This document shows, in pieces, positions 1-6,088 of a stretch of 31,318 nucleotides of DNA (position 1 is its first letter; the number at the start of each line of letters is the position of its first letter). This DNA comes from CAZFDT01 sp964518335 (lineage in GTDB: Bacteria; Planctomycetota; Phycisphaerae; Phycisphaerales; Phycisphaeraceae). The notes under the pieces were generated by a model. That model had not been told where the DNA came from. It saw nothing but the letters and a program-made list of their open reading frames with translations, and searched no databases. Where the stretch lies: positions 1 to 31,318 of the forward strand of contig CAZFDT010000059.1 of assembly GCA_964518335.1 (NCBI GenBank), in the 5' to 3' direction. The position numbers and the translations under genes were made by a program.

Positions 1-710
1 CCAAGCTGATCGAGAAGAACACGACCATCCCGACCAGCAAGAAGGAGACCTTCTCGACGGCGAGCGACAACCAGACGGAGGTGACGATCCACGTGCTGCA
101 GGGCGAGCGTGAGTTTGCCCGCGACAACCGCACGCTGGGCCGGTTCAACCTCGCGGGCATCGCACCCGCCCCGCGCGGGCTGCCGCAGATCGAGGTCGAG
201 TTCGCCCTCGATGCCAACGGCATCCTCAACGTCGCCGCCACCGACAAGGGCACGGGCAAGAGCCAGAAGATCACCATCACCGGCTCGTCGGGCCTGGATA
301 AGGCCGAGATCGAGAAGATGAAGGCCGACGCCGAGGCCCACGCCGCCGAGGACCATAAGAAGCGCGAACTCGTCGATGCCCGCAACCAGGCCGAGAATCT
401 CGTGTATCAGCTTCGCCAGCAGCTCGAGGAGCACGGCGACAAGGTCTCGGCGGAAGTGCGCGGCAAGATCGAATCGGCGATCAGCAGCGTCGAGGCCAAG
501 GTCAAGGAGGACGACGCCGAGGCGATCAAGCGTGCGGTCGAGCAGCTCAACAAGGAAGCGATGGAGCTGGGCCGCGCTGTGTACGAGTCCACCGCCAAGA
601 CGCAGGCTCCCGGTGGCGAGGGCGGTCAGGAGCAGCCCGCCGGCGCCAAGAAGGAAGGCGGCTCAGGCGGCGACGACGTGATCGACGCCGAGTACGAGGT
701 CAAGGAGTAG
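1..710 (+). CDS. dnaK: Chaperone DnaK (Hsp70), C-terminal part, 5' end outside window
   Basis: This is the last 235 residues of the Hsp70 chaperone, which binds unfolded peptides in the cytosol in an ATP cycle driven by DnaJ and GrpE. The frame is open from base 3 to the TAG at 708-710, so the gene enters from the left. A GTG at 81 lies inside the conserved substrate-binding domain and is not the start. Visible are the beta-sandwich (LIEKNTTIPT, TIHVLQGER, PRGLPQIEVEF, FALDANGILNVAA), the helical lid, and an acidic Gly-rich tail ending DDVIDAEYEVKE, typical of bacterial DnaK. Roughly a third of a normal 630-640 residue protein is present. Its cochaperones lie about 7 kb downstream on the opposite strand, so they are not in one operon with it. 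It ends 9 bp from a convergent gene, and I see no terminator hairpin between them. Confidence 0.97.
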   Translation, partial: KLIEKNTTIPTSKKETFSTASDNQTEVTIHVLQGEREFARDNRTLGRFNLAGIAPAPRGLPQIEVEFALDANGILNVAATDKGTGKSQKITITGSSGLDKAEIEKMKADAEAHAAEDHKKRELVDARNQAENLVYQLRQQLEEHGDKVSAEVRGKIESAISSVEAKVKEDDAEAIKRAVEQLNKEAMELGRAVYESTAKTQAPGGEGGQEQPAGAKKEGGSGGDDVIDAEYEVKE

Positions 711-719
711 GACCGCGCT

Positions 720-1325
720 TCACTCGTCGGTCATGACCAGGCGGGGATAGCCCAGGCGTTCGCGCACGAGCACGTGCAGGCGCTGGAGCATCTGCTCCTT
801 GGCGATGTCGTCGCGTACGGCGGTGAACCCGCCCTTGAGTTCAGCCTTGCCCAGCAGATCGGTGAACCCCTCGCTGCGATCGCTCAGCCTCAGGGCTGCA
901 TCCCAGACCGAGGCGGCCAGCGGCGACTGACCCGGCGCGGTGCGAGGGAAGACGTAGCCCGCGCCGCTATAGACGCCCACTTCGCGCGCCTCGCTGCCGG
1001 ACGTGGCAAAGACCATGTACTGAATGGTGGCGTTGGTGGCGGTGCGCTCGATCGGCGTGGCGGCGGCGCGCGGCTGCCAGAACATGCGGATGGCCACCGC
1101 CTGCGCGGGATTGTCAGGCGGGCCGTCGAACAACAGCACCGTCAGGTTGTTCTGATCGTCGTAACCGTACACCCCGGTGCCGAACGCCGACGACAGGACG
1201 GTTCCCGGCGATGACTGGCTGCGCACGGCCAGACGACCGCCCTCGCCGCCCAGCCCGGCGCACCCGACCGCCCCCATGACGACGCACATGCACGACAACA
1301 GCAGCGGCAGGTAGGGTCGCGTCAC
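720..1325 (-). CDS. Predicted lipoprotein of unknown function
   Basis: I do not recognise a family. The preferred start is the GTG at 1325, which overlaps the stop of the upstream gene as GTGA, giving 201 residues. A longer frame runs to 1445 but adds only Arg-rich sequence read from inside the neighbour. From this start the N-terminus is a lipoprotein signal: a short charged end, a hydrophobic core (PYLPLLLSCMCVVMG) and a lipobox AVGC with the lipidated Cys at residue 22. The mature part is about 180 residues with no repeats or metal motifs I can name. The four-base overlap implies translational coupling with the amidohydrolase-like protein, so the two probably work together. The final location, inner or outer membrane, cannot be read from the sequence. 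Confidence 0.72.
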   Translation of the reverse strand: MTRPYLPLLLSCMCVVMGAVGCAGLGGEGGRLAVRSQSSPGTVLSSAFGTGVYGYDDQNNLTVLLFDGPPDNPAQAVAIRMFWQPRAAATPIERTATNATIQYMVFATSGSEAREVGVYSGAGYVFPRTAPGQSPLAASVWDAALRLSDRSEGFTDLLGKAELKGGFTAVRDDIAKEQMLQRLHVLVRERLGYPRLVMTDE

Positions 1326-2266
1326 GGGCGGGAGGCCTCCTTGACCTGATCGAGCTCCCATGTCTGGGTGATTTTCGCCGCGCCGCTGGAGGCCCCGGCC
1401 AAACCCGGCTGCGCGCCGCCGGCGGGGTACGCGATCCCCAGACACGCCAGCGCGTCGCGCTCGACAATCGAACGCAACTGCTCACGCGGGATCGACGGCA
1501 GGTTCGTCCCGGCAATGAGCGTGTTGAGCGAGTAGAGCGTGACGATGGCCTTCTCCGGCGTGGTCACGGGGAAGCCGCTGCCGAGCATGAGCTTGGTGAT
1601 CGCCCCGGTGTGGTACGCCGAGGCCAGCACCTGGTACAGGTCGCGCGGCCGCAGGGTAAGGCCCGCCACGTCGGCATAGGCCCGCTCGTGCTTGTTGATC
1701 AGCACCAGCGTCTGCTCGAGGAACGGATACCCCAGTCCGCCGATGAGCAAGGGCAACTGCGGAAACTCACGCATCACCTCGTCGAGGAGGAACGGCTGGG
1801 CATATTCCATCACCGCCTCGGGCGCCAGACAGCTCAGGTCAAAGAGCACTGGCAGCTTCGCCTCGGCGCAGCGGCGGTAGAGCTTCATCGCCCGGGAATG
1901 CGTCGGATGAAAGCCCTGGTTGGGCGGGCTGACAATGACACCAGCCATGCCCAGGCCTCGCGCCTCGTCGAGCGTCGCCAGATACCCATGGGCCAGCGGA
2001 TCGATCGATGCGATGCCCACGTTCTTGGCGGGATTGGCCTTGACCGTCGCCGCCACACGCTGGGCGTCGATGGATGCACCGGTCACGCGACTGACCGACC
2101 CCAGCACCAGTGCGTAATGCACCGGCTCCATCGCGTCCGTATGGGCCTGCAACGAGGCGTCAGGCAGTTCCCAAGGCCCCTCGGCCGTCCGCCTGATGCG
2201 CGCCGCCATGGCCGGCCCGAGCTGTTCAGGCGAGTCCCAGACCCTGGTATGCACGTCCACAATCAT
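1322..2266 (-). CDS. Amidohydrolase-2-like fold protein lacking metal ligands
   Basis: This 314-residue protein resembles the amidohydrolase-2 (ACMSD/TIM-barrel) family: MIVDVHTRVWDSP at the start, FPQLPLLIGGLGYPFLEQ in the middle and LMLGSGFP near the C-terminus. Active family members bind metal through HxH on strand 1, two later His residues and an Asp in an SDxP-type motif. Here HxH reads H6-T7-R8, the His expected in the HLG-type motif is Gly177, the SDFP Asp is Gly231, and the earlier His region reads LFDLSCL. A pseudoenzyme or a binding or structural role is therefore more likely than hydrolysis (inference). The stop overlaps the start of the downstream lipoprotein gene, suggesting a two-gene unit. 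A TACAAT box lies 11 bp before the ATG, so the leader may be only a few bases. Confidence 0.75.
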   Translation of the reverse strand: MIVDVHTRVWDSPEQLGPAMAARIRRTAEGPWELPDASLQAHTDAMEPVHYALVLGSVSRVTGASIDAQRVAATVKANPAKNVGIASIDPLAHGYLATLDEARGLGMAGVIVSPPNQGFHPTHSRAMKLYRRCAEAKLPVLFDLSCLAPEAVMEYAQPFLLDEVMREFPQLPLLIGGLGYPFLEQTLVLINKHERAYADVAGLTLRPRDLYQVLASAYHTGAITKLMLGSGFPVTTPEKAIVTLYSLNTLIAGTNLPSIPREQLRSIVERDALACLGIAYPAGGAQPGLAGASSGAAKITQTWELDQVKEASRP

Positions 2267-2277
2267 GACGATTGGCG

Positions 2278-2283
2278 ATTGTA
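2278..2283 (-). promoter_or_regulatory. Candidate -10 box (TACAAT) for the amidohydrolase-like gene
   Basis: The minus strand reads TACAAT with its last base 11 nt before the ATG at 2266, predicting a transcript starting near 2271 and a leader of about 5 nt. A weak -35-like CTTTGC lies 17 bp upstream, inside a small hairpin. No Shine-Dalgarno sequence is visible. Confidence 0.3.
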
Positions 2284-2294
2284 GCCATATCCTG

Positions 2295-2321
2295 GGCTTC
2301 GCAAAGCCTCAGCCCGCGGCT
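2295..2321. repeat. Two adjacent small hairpins between gcvH and the next gene
   Basis: GGCTT-CGCA-AAGCC (2295-2308) is followed at once by AGCC-CGC-GGCT (2311-2321). They fill the gap between the gcvH stop and the next gene on the minus strand. There is no U-tract, so they are either a weak termination or processing site or a REP-like remnant. Confidence 0.3.
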
Positions 2322-2327
2322 AGGCCC

Positions 2328-2708
2328 TTAATGGCCCTGCCGGGCCTCGTAGTCCGTCGCCGACAGCAGGTCGTCGAGCTGCGACGGGTCGGCGGGACGG
2401 ACCTTGATGATCCAACCCTGGCCGTAGGGGTCTTCATTGATCACCGCCGGGTTGTCCAGCACCGCCTGGTTGACCTCGACGATCTGGCCCTCGATGCCGC
2501 AGTAAAGCTCGCTGGTGGCCTTGACCGACTCGATCTCGCCGAAGCCGTCACCTTTGTGGAGCGTCTTCCGGGAGTCGGGCACGTCCAGGTACGTAATGTC
2601 GGTCAGCTCATCGACGGCGAACTGGCTGATCCCGATGGTCACGATGTCGCCCTCGAGCTTGTGCCACTCATGGGATTCGGCGTAGCGTCGGTCGGCGGGG
2701 GCGGGCAT
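2328..2708 (-). CDS. gcvH: Glycine cleavage system H protein
   Basis: This is the lipoyl carrier of the glycine cleavage system. It shuttles the aminomethyl group from the P protein (GcvP) to the T protein (GcvT) and is reoxidised by the L protein, in the cytosol. The 126-residue frame starts at the ATG at 2708, preceded by a GGAG ribosome site. The longer open frame up to 2897 reads into clpS. Diagnostic sequences are YAESHEW near the N-terminus, GISQFAVDELTDITY, and GEIESVKATSELY with the lipoyl-acceptor Lys63, then NPAVINEDPYGQGW. The length is normal for the family (about 125-130). gcvT lies some 26 kb away in this window and gcvP is not seen, so the system is dispersed. Confidence 0.97.
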   Translation of the reverse strand: MPAPADRRYAESHEWHKLEGDIVTIGISQFAVDELTDITYLDVPDSRKTLHKGDGFGEIESVKATSELYCGIEGQIVEVNQAVLDNPAVINEDPYGQGWIIKVRPADPSQLDDLLSATDYEARQGH

Positions 2709-2741
2709 GCGGTGATCTCCGAGTCGCGGCAAAGAGTCGGG

Positions 2742-2750
2742 ATCATAACA
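2742..2750 (-). promoter_or_regulatory. Candidate extended -10 promoter for gcvH
   Basis: The minus strand reads TGTTATGAT, an extended -10 element (TGnTATnAT) in the gap between clpS and gcvH. Transcription would start near 2735, leaving a leader of about 27 nt that contains the GGAG ribosome site. No convincing -35 is seen, which fits an extended -10 type. Confidence 0.4.
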
Positions 2751-2770
2751 CATGACCGACCGTGCCGAGA

Positions 2771-3109
2771 CTACTGCGGCAACGGCTCGATGCGCACGCC
2801 CAACGGGTACTTGACCGGCTTGCGCGCGTACAAATCCGGGCCATAGCCCCGAACCTGGTCGCGCTTGAGCTCGGCGACCTCTTTCTGACCACTCCATACC
2901 AGGGCTTCGTCCTCCTCGTCCACCTGCTTCGTCAGCACGAACGCCTCCTCCAGCGTCTTGCCAAAGACACGCTGGAGCATCTCCATGACGTACTCGTACG
3001 TGTGATCGTCGTCATTTTCGAGGATCACGGCGTAAGGCGGAAGCCGCTTGGGCTTCGTCGGCGCCGGTGCCGGCCGCGTGACGACTGCGGTATTCGACTG
3101 GTCAGACAT
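2771..3109 (-). CDS. clpS: ATP-dependent Clp protease adaptor ClpS
   Basis: ClpS binds N-degron substrates and delivers them to ClpA or ClpC with ClpP. The chosen start, ATG 3109, gives 112 residues: a disordered Pro/Lys-rich N-terminal extension (TRPAPAPTKPKRLPPY) followed by the ClpS core. The family signature is ILENDDDHTYEYVMEML, with the Asn-Asp-Asp pocket residues, then the LEEA helix and a C-terminal VRIEPLP strand. The usual His in the middle helix (VHxxG region) is replaced by an acidic stretch, VDEEDEALV, so the substrate pocket may differ from E. coli ClpS. A longer frame to 3244 would overlap the divergent SMP-30 gene and is unlikely. No ribosome site precedes the ATG. A TATGAT box ends 6 nt upstream, suggesting a leaderless mRNA. 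Confidence 0.9.
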   Translation of the reverse strand: MSDQSNTAVVTRPAPAPTKPKRLPPYAVILENDDDHTYEYVMEMLQRVFGKTLEEAFVLTKQVDEEDEALVWSGQKEVAELKRDQVRGYGPDLYARKPVKYPLGVRIEPLPQ

Positions 3110-3115
3110 GCCAGT

Positions 3116-3121
3116 ATCATA
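3116..3121 (-). promoter_or_regulatory. Candidate -10 box for leaderless clpS mRNA
   Basis: TATGAT on the minus strand ends 6 nt before the clpS ATG, so the predicted first transcribed base is the A of the start codon. No Shine-Dalgarno sequence and no -35 are visible. The same arrangement is seen at cinA and folD. Confidence 0.35.
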
Positions 3122-3140
3122 TCGCCGAACGGAGCGTCGC

Positions 3141-4010
3141 ATGACGACTTGCATGTCCTTTCTGCTGGCCATGATTGTGGCCAGTCCCCCACTCGTGCCA
3201 CCCGACGCCAGGGTCGAGCAAGTCGCCACCGGCTTTCGCTTCACCGAAGGCCCTGCCCTCGCCCCGGACGGATCGATTTACTTCAGCGATATCCCCAACG
3301 ATTGCATCCACCGCTACGACCCGGCCACCAGCGAGATTTCGACTGTCCACGAGAACACCGGGGGCGCCAACGGCCTGATGTTCGATGCGAAGGGCGACCT
3401 CATCGCCTGCTGCGGCAAACGGCGAGCGGTGGTGCGCTATCCCAAGGACGGTGGCGAGCCGGTCGTGTTGGCGGAGTTGTACCAAGGCAAGCGACTCAAC
3501 AGCCCCAATGATCTGGCGATCGATAAAGCCGGCAACATCTGGTTCACCGACCCGCGTTACGGCAAACGCGACAACATGGTGCTCGATCACGAGAGCGTCT
3601 ATCGCATCGGCGCCGATGATGTGCAGGAGGTGTACTTCGACAAGGCAGCGAAACCCAACGGCATTGCATTTTCGCCCACACCGTTCGCGCCATTTGGGCA
3701 GTCGCTCATCATTGCGGACAATGCCGGCAAGCGGTTACTGCAAATGTCTCTCCACACCGGAACCACGACTGCCTTGGCGTCCGTCGAAGGCCCAGGCGGA
3801 CCTGATGGCATGACAGTTGACCGTGCCGGCAACGTGTACGCGGCGTGGCACGGCGGCGGGGGCGTTCACGTGTGGAGCGCCGCGGGCGAACACATCGGCA
3901 TCATCGCGACGCCCGAGGAGCCGACCAACTGTACCTTCGCCGCCGATGGCCACACGCTCTACATCACCGCGGGCAAGTCGCTGTATCGCGTGGTGCTGAA
4001 CGTGCCGTGA
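3141..4010 (+). CDS. Exported SMP-30/gluconolactonase-like beta-propeller protein
   Basis: The 289-residue protein belongs to the SMP-30/gluconolactonase/LRE-like group of six-bladed propellers that hydrolyse sugar lactones or related esters with one divalent metal. Motifs are FRFTEGPALAPDG (metal-ligand Glu36), GGANGLMFD, NSPNDLAIDKAGNIWFTDPRYG and GGPDGMTVDRAGNVY (candidate metal Asn and Asp). The start at 3141 has GGAG 6 nt upstream and gives a signal-peptide-like N-terminus (CMSFLLAMIVASPP), so the protein is probably periplasmic. Earlier in-frame starts lie inside the divergent clpS gene. The gap to clpS is 31 bp. The true substrate cannot be read; gluconolactonase is only the family name. 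Confidence 0.88.
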   Translation: MTTCMSFLLAMIVASPPLVPPDARVEQVATGFRFTEGPALAPDGSIYFSDIPNDCIHRYDPATSEISTVHENTGGANGLMFDAKGDLIACCGKRRAVVRYPKDGGEPVVLAELYQGKRLNSPNDLAIDKAGNIWFTDPRYGKRDNMVLDHESVYRIGADDVQEVYFDKAAKPNGIAFSPTPFAPFGQSLIIADNAGKRLLQMSLHTGTTTALASVEGPGGPDGMTVDRAGNVYAAWHGGGGVHVWSAAGEHIGIIATPEEPTNCTFAADGHTLYITAGKSLYRVVLNVP

Positions 4011-4050
4011 TCCTTAACCGCGGCGTGCAAGCCGGTATGATCCCGCCAAG

Positions 4051-4080
4051 CCCGCAGGCGAGTCTTCGAGCCTGCGCGGA
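4051..4080 (+). repeat. REP-like palindrome, left copy flanking the RAYT gene
   Basis: CGCAGGC (4053-4059) and GCCTGCG (4070-4076) form a 7-bp stem around a 10-nt loop. The same stem, spacing and orientation recur at 4635-4658, so the transposase gene sits between two near-identical elements. Confidence 0.7.
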
Positions 4081-4096
4081 TTGTGGGAGTCAACTC

Positions 4097-4619
4097 ATGC
4101 CACTTCCTGGGAAGCGATGGCGTCTGGTGACGATCAGCACATACGCCTCGTGGCTTCCCGGAGATGAACGCGGATTTCGCTCTCGCCATCACAAGATCCA
4201 TAGCAGCGGCGACTATCGTCATCGTCCCCAAATCAACTCGGCGGACGGTGGGCCTGGCCATCATTGCGAAGCTGAGGAAGCTCGAGCATCGTGTGCTGGC
4301 GGTGAGCGTCTCCGGCATGCATACGCACGTCTTGGTCGAGTTGCCTGACAATGTCCAGGCGATACGTGGCGTCATCGGCGAATGCAAGGCGAAAGCGTCG
4401 CACGTCATTCGAGCCGTGCTGCCGGGTCGAGTGTGGGCGCGAGATGGTGACTATGAACCGCTGGATAATCGGGCGCATCAGCTCAACGCGTATGGGTACA
4501 TTCTGCGTCGTGACGGAGCGTGGGTGTGGTCCTTCAAGGGATGGGAACGGGAGAGTCTGCCCAGGCAAAAAAAGCCGCGGGCCTCCAAGACTCGGCCGCG
4601 CGGCGTGGAGGTTGGGTGA
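4097..4619 (+). pseudogene. REP-associated tyrosine transposase (RAYT, Y1_Tnp), frameshifted
   Basis: RAYTs are single-copy relatives of IS200/IS605 transposases thought to mobilise REP palindromes. The N-terminal part (from ATG 4097) reads RWRLVTISTYASWLPGD, GFRSR and HKIHSSGDYRHRP in one frame. The remainder (about 4215-4619) is in another frame: VGLAIIAKLRKLEHRVLA, the HuH-type GMHTHVLVEL, KAKASHVIR, PGRVWARDGDYEPL and YGYILRRDGAWVWSF. From memory of intact relatives, about 25 residues are missing between GDYRHRP and RRTVGLAI, so the change looks like an internal deletion plus frame shift near 4210-4235 rather than one missing base. The downstream frame has its own ATG at 4164 but would lack the first strand of the fold. 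The HuH motif and candidate tyrosines survive. Activity is unlikely. Confidence 0.8.
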
Positions 4620-4632
4620 CGATCTCATCAAA

Positions 4633-4660
4633 GCCGCAGGCGAGCCTGCGAGCCTGCGTG
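4633..4660 (+). repeat. REP-like palindrome, right copy flanking the RAYT gene
   Basis: CGCAGGC (4635-4641) and GCCTGCG (4652-4658) with a 10-nt spacer match the left copy at all but about three or four of 28 positions. It lies between the transposase stop (4619) and the convergent sat stop (4663), where it may also act as a transcript-end hairpin. Confidence 0.7.
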
Positions 4661-4662
4661 GA

Positions 4663-5919
4663 CTATCCCTGTTTCATCGCCGCGGCGAGGATGGCGCTGG
4701 TGCTCGGGCGCATGATGCGTGGATCGACCTGTTCGCCGGCCAGGAGGGTCTGGCGGACCTGCTTGCCGCTGATGAAGACGGGTTTTTCATCCTTGTGGTT
4801 GTCCATCAGATCGACGCGACCGATGCTGTCGTAGTACGCGGCGAAGCCGACCTTCACGGGCTTGATGTGCAGTTCGCCGTTGAGCTTGTCGAAGATTTCC
4901 TGGGCATCGAAGTCGCCCCAGATCGCCGAGCCGTCGGCGTAGGGGGCGTCGGCGTGCTTGCGGCCGATGATGATGTGCGTAAAGCCCATGTTCTGGCGGT
5001 AGATCGCGTGCATCACCGCCTCGCTCGGCCCGCCGTAGAACATCTTGATGTCCAGGCCCAGCAGCAGCATGCGGTCGGGCACGCTGCCGCCGATCTTTTT
5101 CCAAAGCTCGGGGTCGCTATCGCCCTGGCCCATCTCGCGGCTGTCGATCAAGCGCTCATAGGTCTGCATGCGGACCACGGCGTTGACGTCGTCGCCCTTG
5201 GTCTCACCCAGCAGCGGATTGAGCACGGCCACGGCGTTCTTGCCCTGGCGCAGCAGCGTTTCCAGGCCGTACACGAGGGCGTATTCGTGGGCACGGTGCA
5301 GCGGGTTGCGCGTCTGGAAGGCCACTGCCGCATCGACGCCCTTCTTGGCCAGCAACTCGCGGATCTGCAGCGGCGTCTTGATGTGCTCGCCGAACTCGGG
5401 ATGCTCGTCCTGCCTGATGACATTCACCGTGCCGCCCAGCAGGTGCGTTTTGTCGGCGTCGCCCTTGAGCACCATGTCGGCGCCAGGATGGTCGGTCCGC
5501 TCGGTGCGATAGACGCTCTTGAGGTAGCGGGGCTTGTCCCAGGCGAAGACGCTGGTCACATCGAGCGTGCCGACGACTTCGCCCTTGCCGTTGGTCAGTG
5601 CGACGGTCTGGCCGGACTTGATCTTTCCCGCCAGTGCCGACGTCACCGGCAGCGACAGCGGGATCGTCCACGCCAGCTTCTTGCCACCGGAAGTCTCCAC
5701 CACCTGCTCGTCGAGCACGCGGTTGAACTGGGCCTCGGTCATCGGCCCGGTCATCGGACTGAGCGTGCCGTCGGCCCAGCGATAGACGGTGGACAGGTCG
5801 GCCTGCGACACCGGGACCTGCGTCAGCTTCGCGGCCTCGGCCTTGAGCGCGGCGGCATCGGAAACGTAGCGGTTCACCAGCGTGCCGCCGTGCGGGGGGA
5901 CCAGACCGGGGGTGGACAT
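4663..5919 (-). CDS. sat: Sulfate adenylyltransferase (ATP sulfurylase)
   Basis: The enzyme makes adenosine 5'-phosphosulfate from sulfate and ATP in sulfate assimilation, or runs in reverse in sulfur oxidation. It is of the single-chain Sat type, not CysDN. The 418-residue frame starts at ATG 5919 behind a clear AAGGAG; upstream in-frame codons are non-coding in character. The catalytic motif QTRNPLHRAHE (residues 202-212, HxxH at 208-211) is intact, and the later nucleotide-binding segment reads IIIGRKHADAPY. No APS-kinase domain is attached. The ISGKQVRQTLLAGE and RPSTSAIL segments near the end are typical. It stands alone; the SulP permease that might supply sulfate is 20 kb away. The stop faces the RAYT remnant. 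Confidence 0.95.
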   Translation of the reverse strand: MSTPGLVPPHGGTLVNRYVSDAAALKAEAAKLTQVPVSQADLSTVYRWADGTLSPMTGPMTEAQFNRVLDEQVVETSGGKKLAWTIPLSLPVTSALAGKIKSGQTVALTNGKGEVVGTLDVTSVFAWDKPRYLKSVYRTERTDHPGADMVLKGDADKTHLLGGTVNVIRQDEHPEFGEHIKTPLQIRELLAKKGVDAAVAFQTRNPLHRAHEYALVYGLETLLRQGKNAVAVLNPLLGETKGDDVNAVVRMQTYERLIDSREMGQGDSDPELWKKIGGSVPDRMLLLGLDIKMFYGGPSEAVMHAIYRQNMGFTHIIIGRKHADAPYADGSAIWGDFDAQEIFDKLNGELHIKPVKVGFAAYYDSIGRVDLMDNHKDEKPVFISGKQVRQTLLAGEQVDPRIMRPSTSAILAAAMKQG

Positions 5920-6028
5920 GGCATAGCTCCTTCGTCTGTGGGCCAATTGGGCGGAGCGGATGGTAGTAAGCCGCCCGCCTCGCCGCAAACCCACATGCCG
6001 GCCCCGCTGCAGCGGCCCGCACGGTTGG

Positions 6029-6057
6029 TTGTCGCGGGCGAAGGTGTGGGATATCGT
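6029..6057 (+). promoter_or_regulatory. Candidate sigma-70 promoter for the thioredoxin-fold gene
   Basis: TTGTCG (6029-6034) and TATCGT (6052-6057) are separated by 17 bp in the divergent gap between sat and the gene at 6089. The transcript would start near 6064 and carry the AAGGAG ribosome site. Confidence 0.35.
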
Positions 6058-6088
6058 GACCGTACCTCACCCAAGCAAGGAGCCGCGT

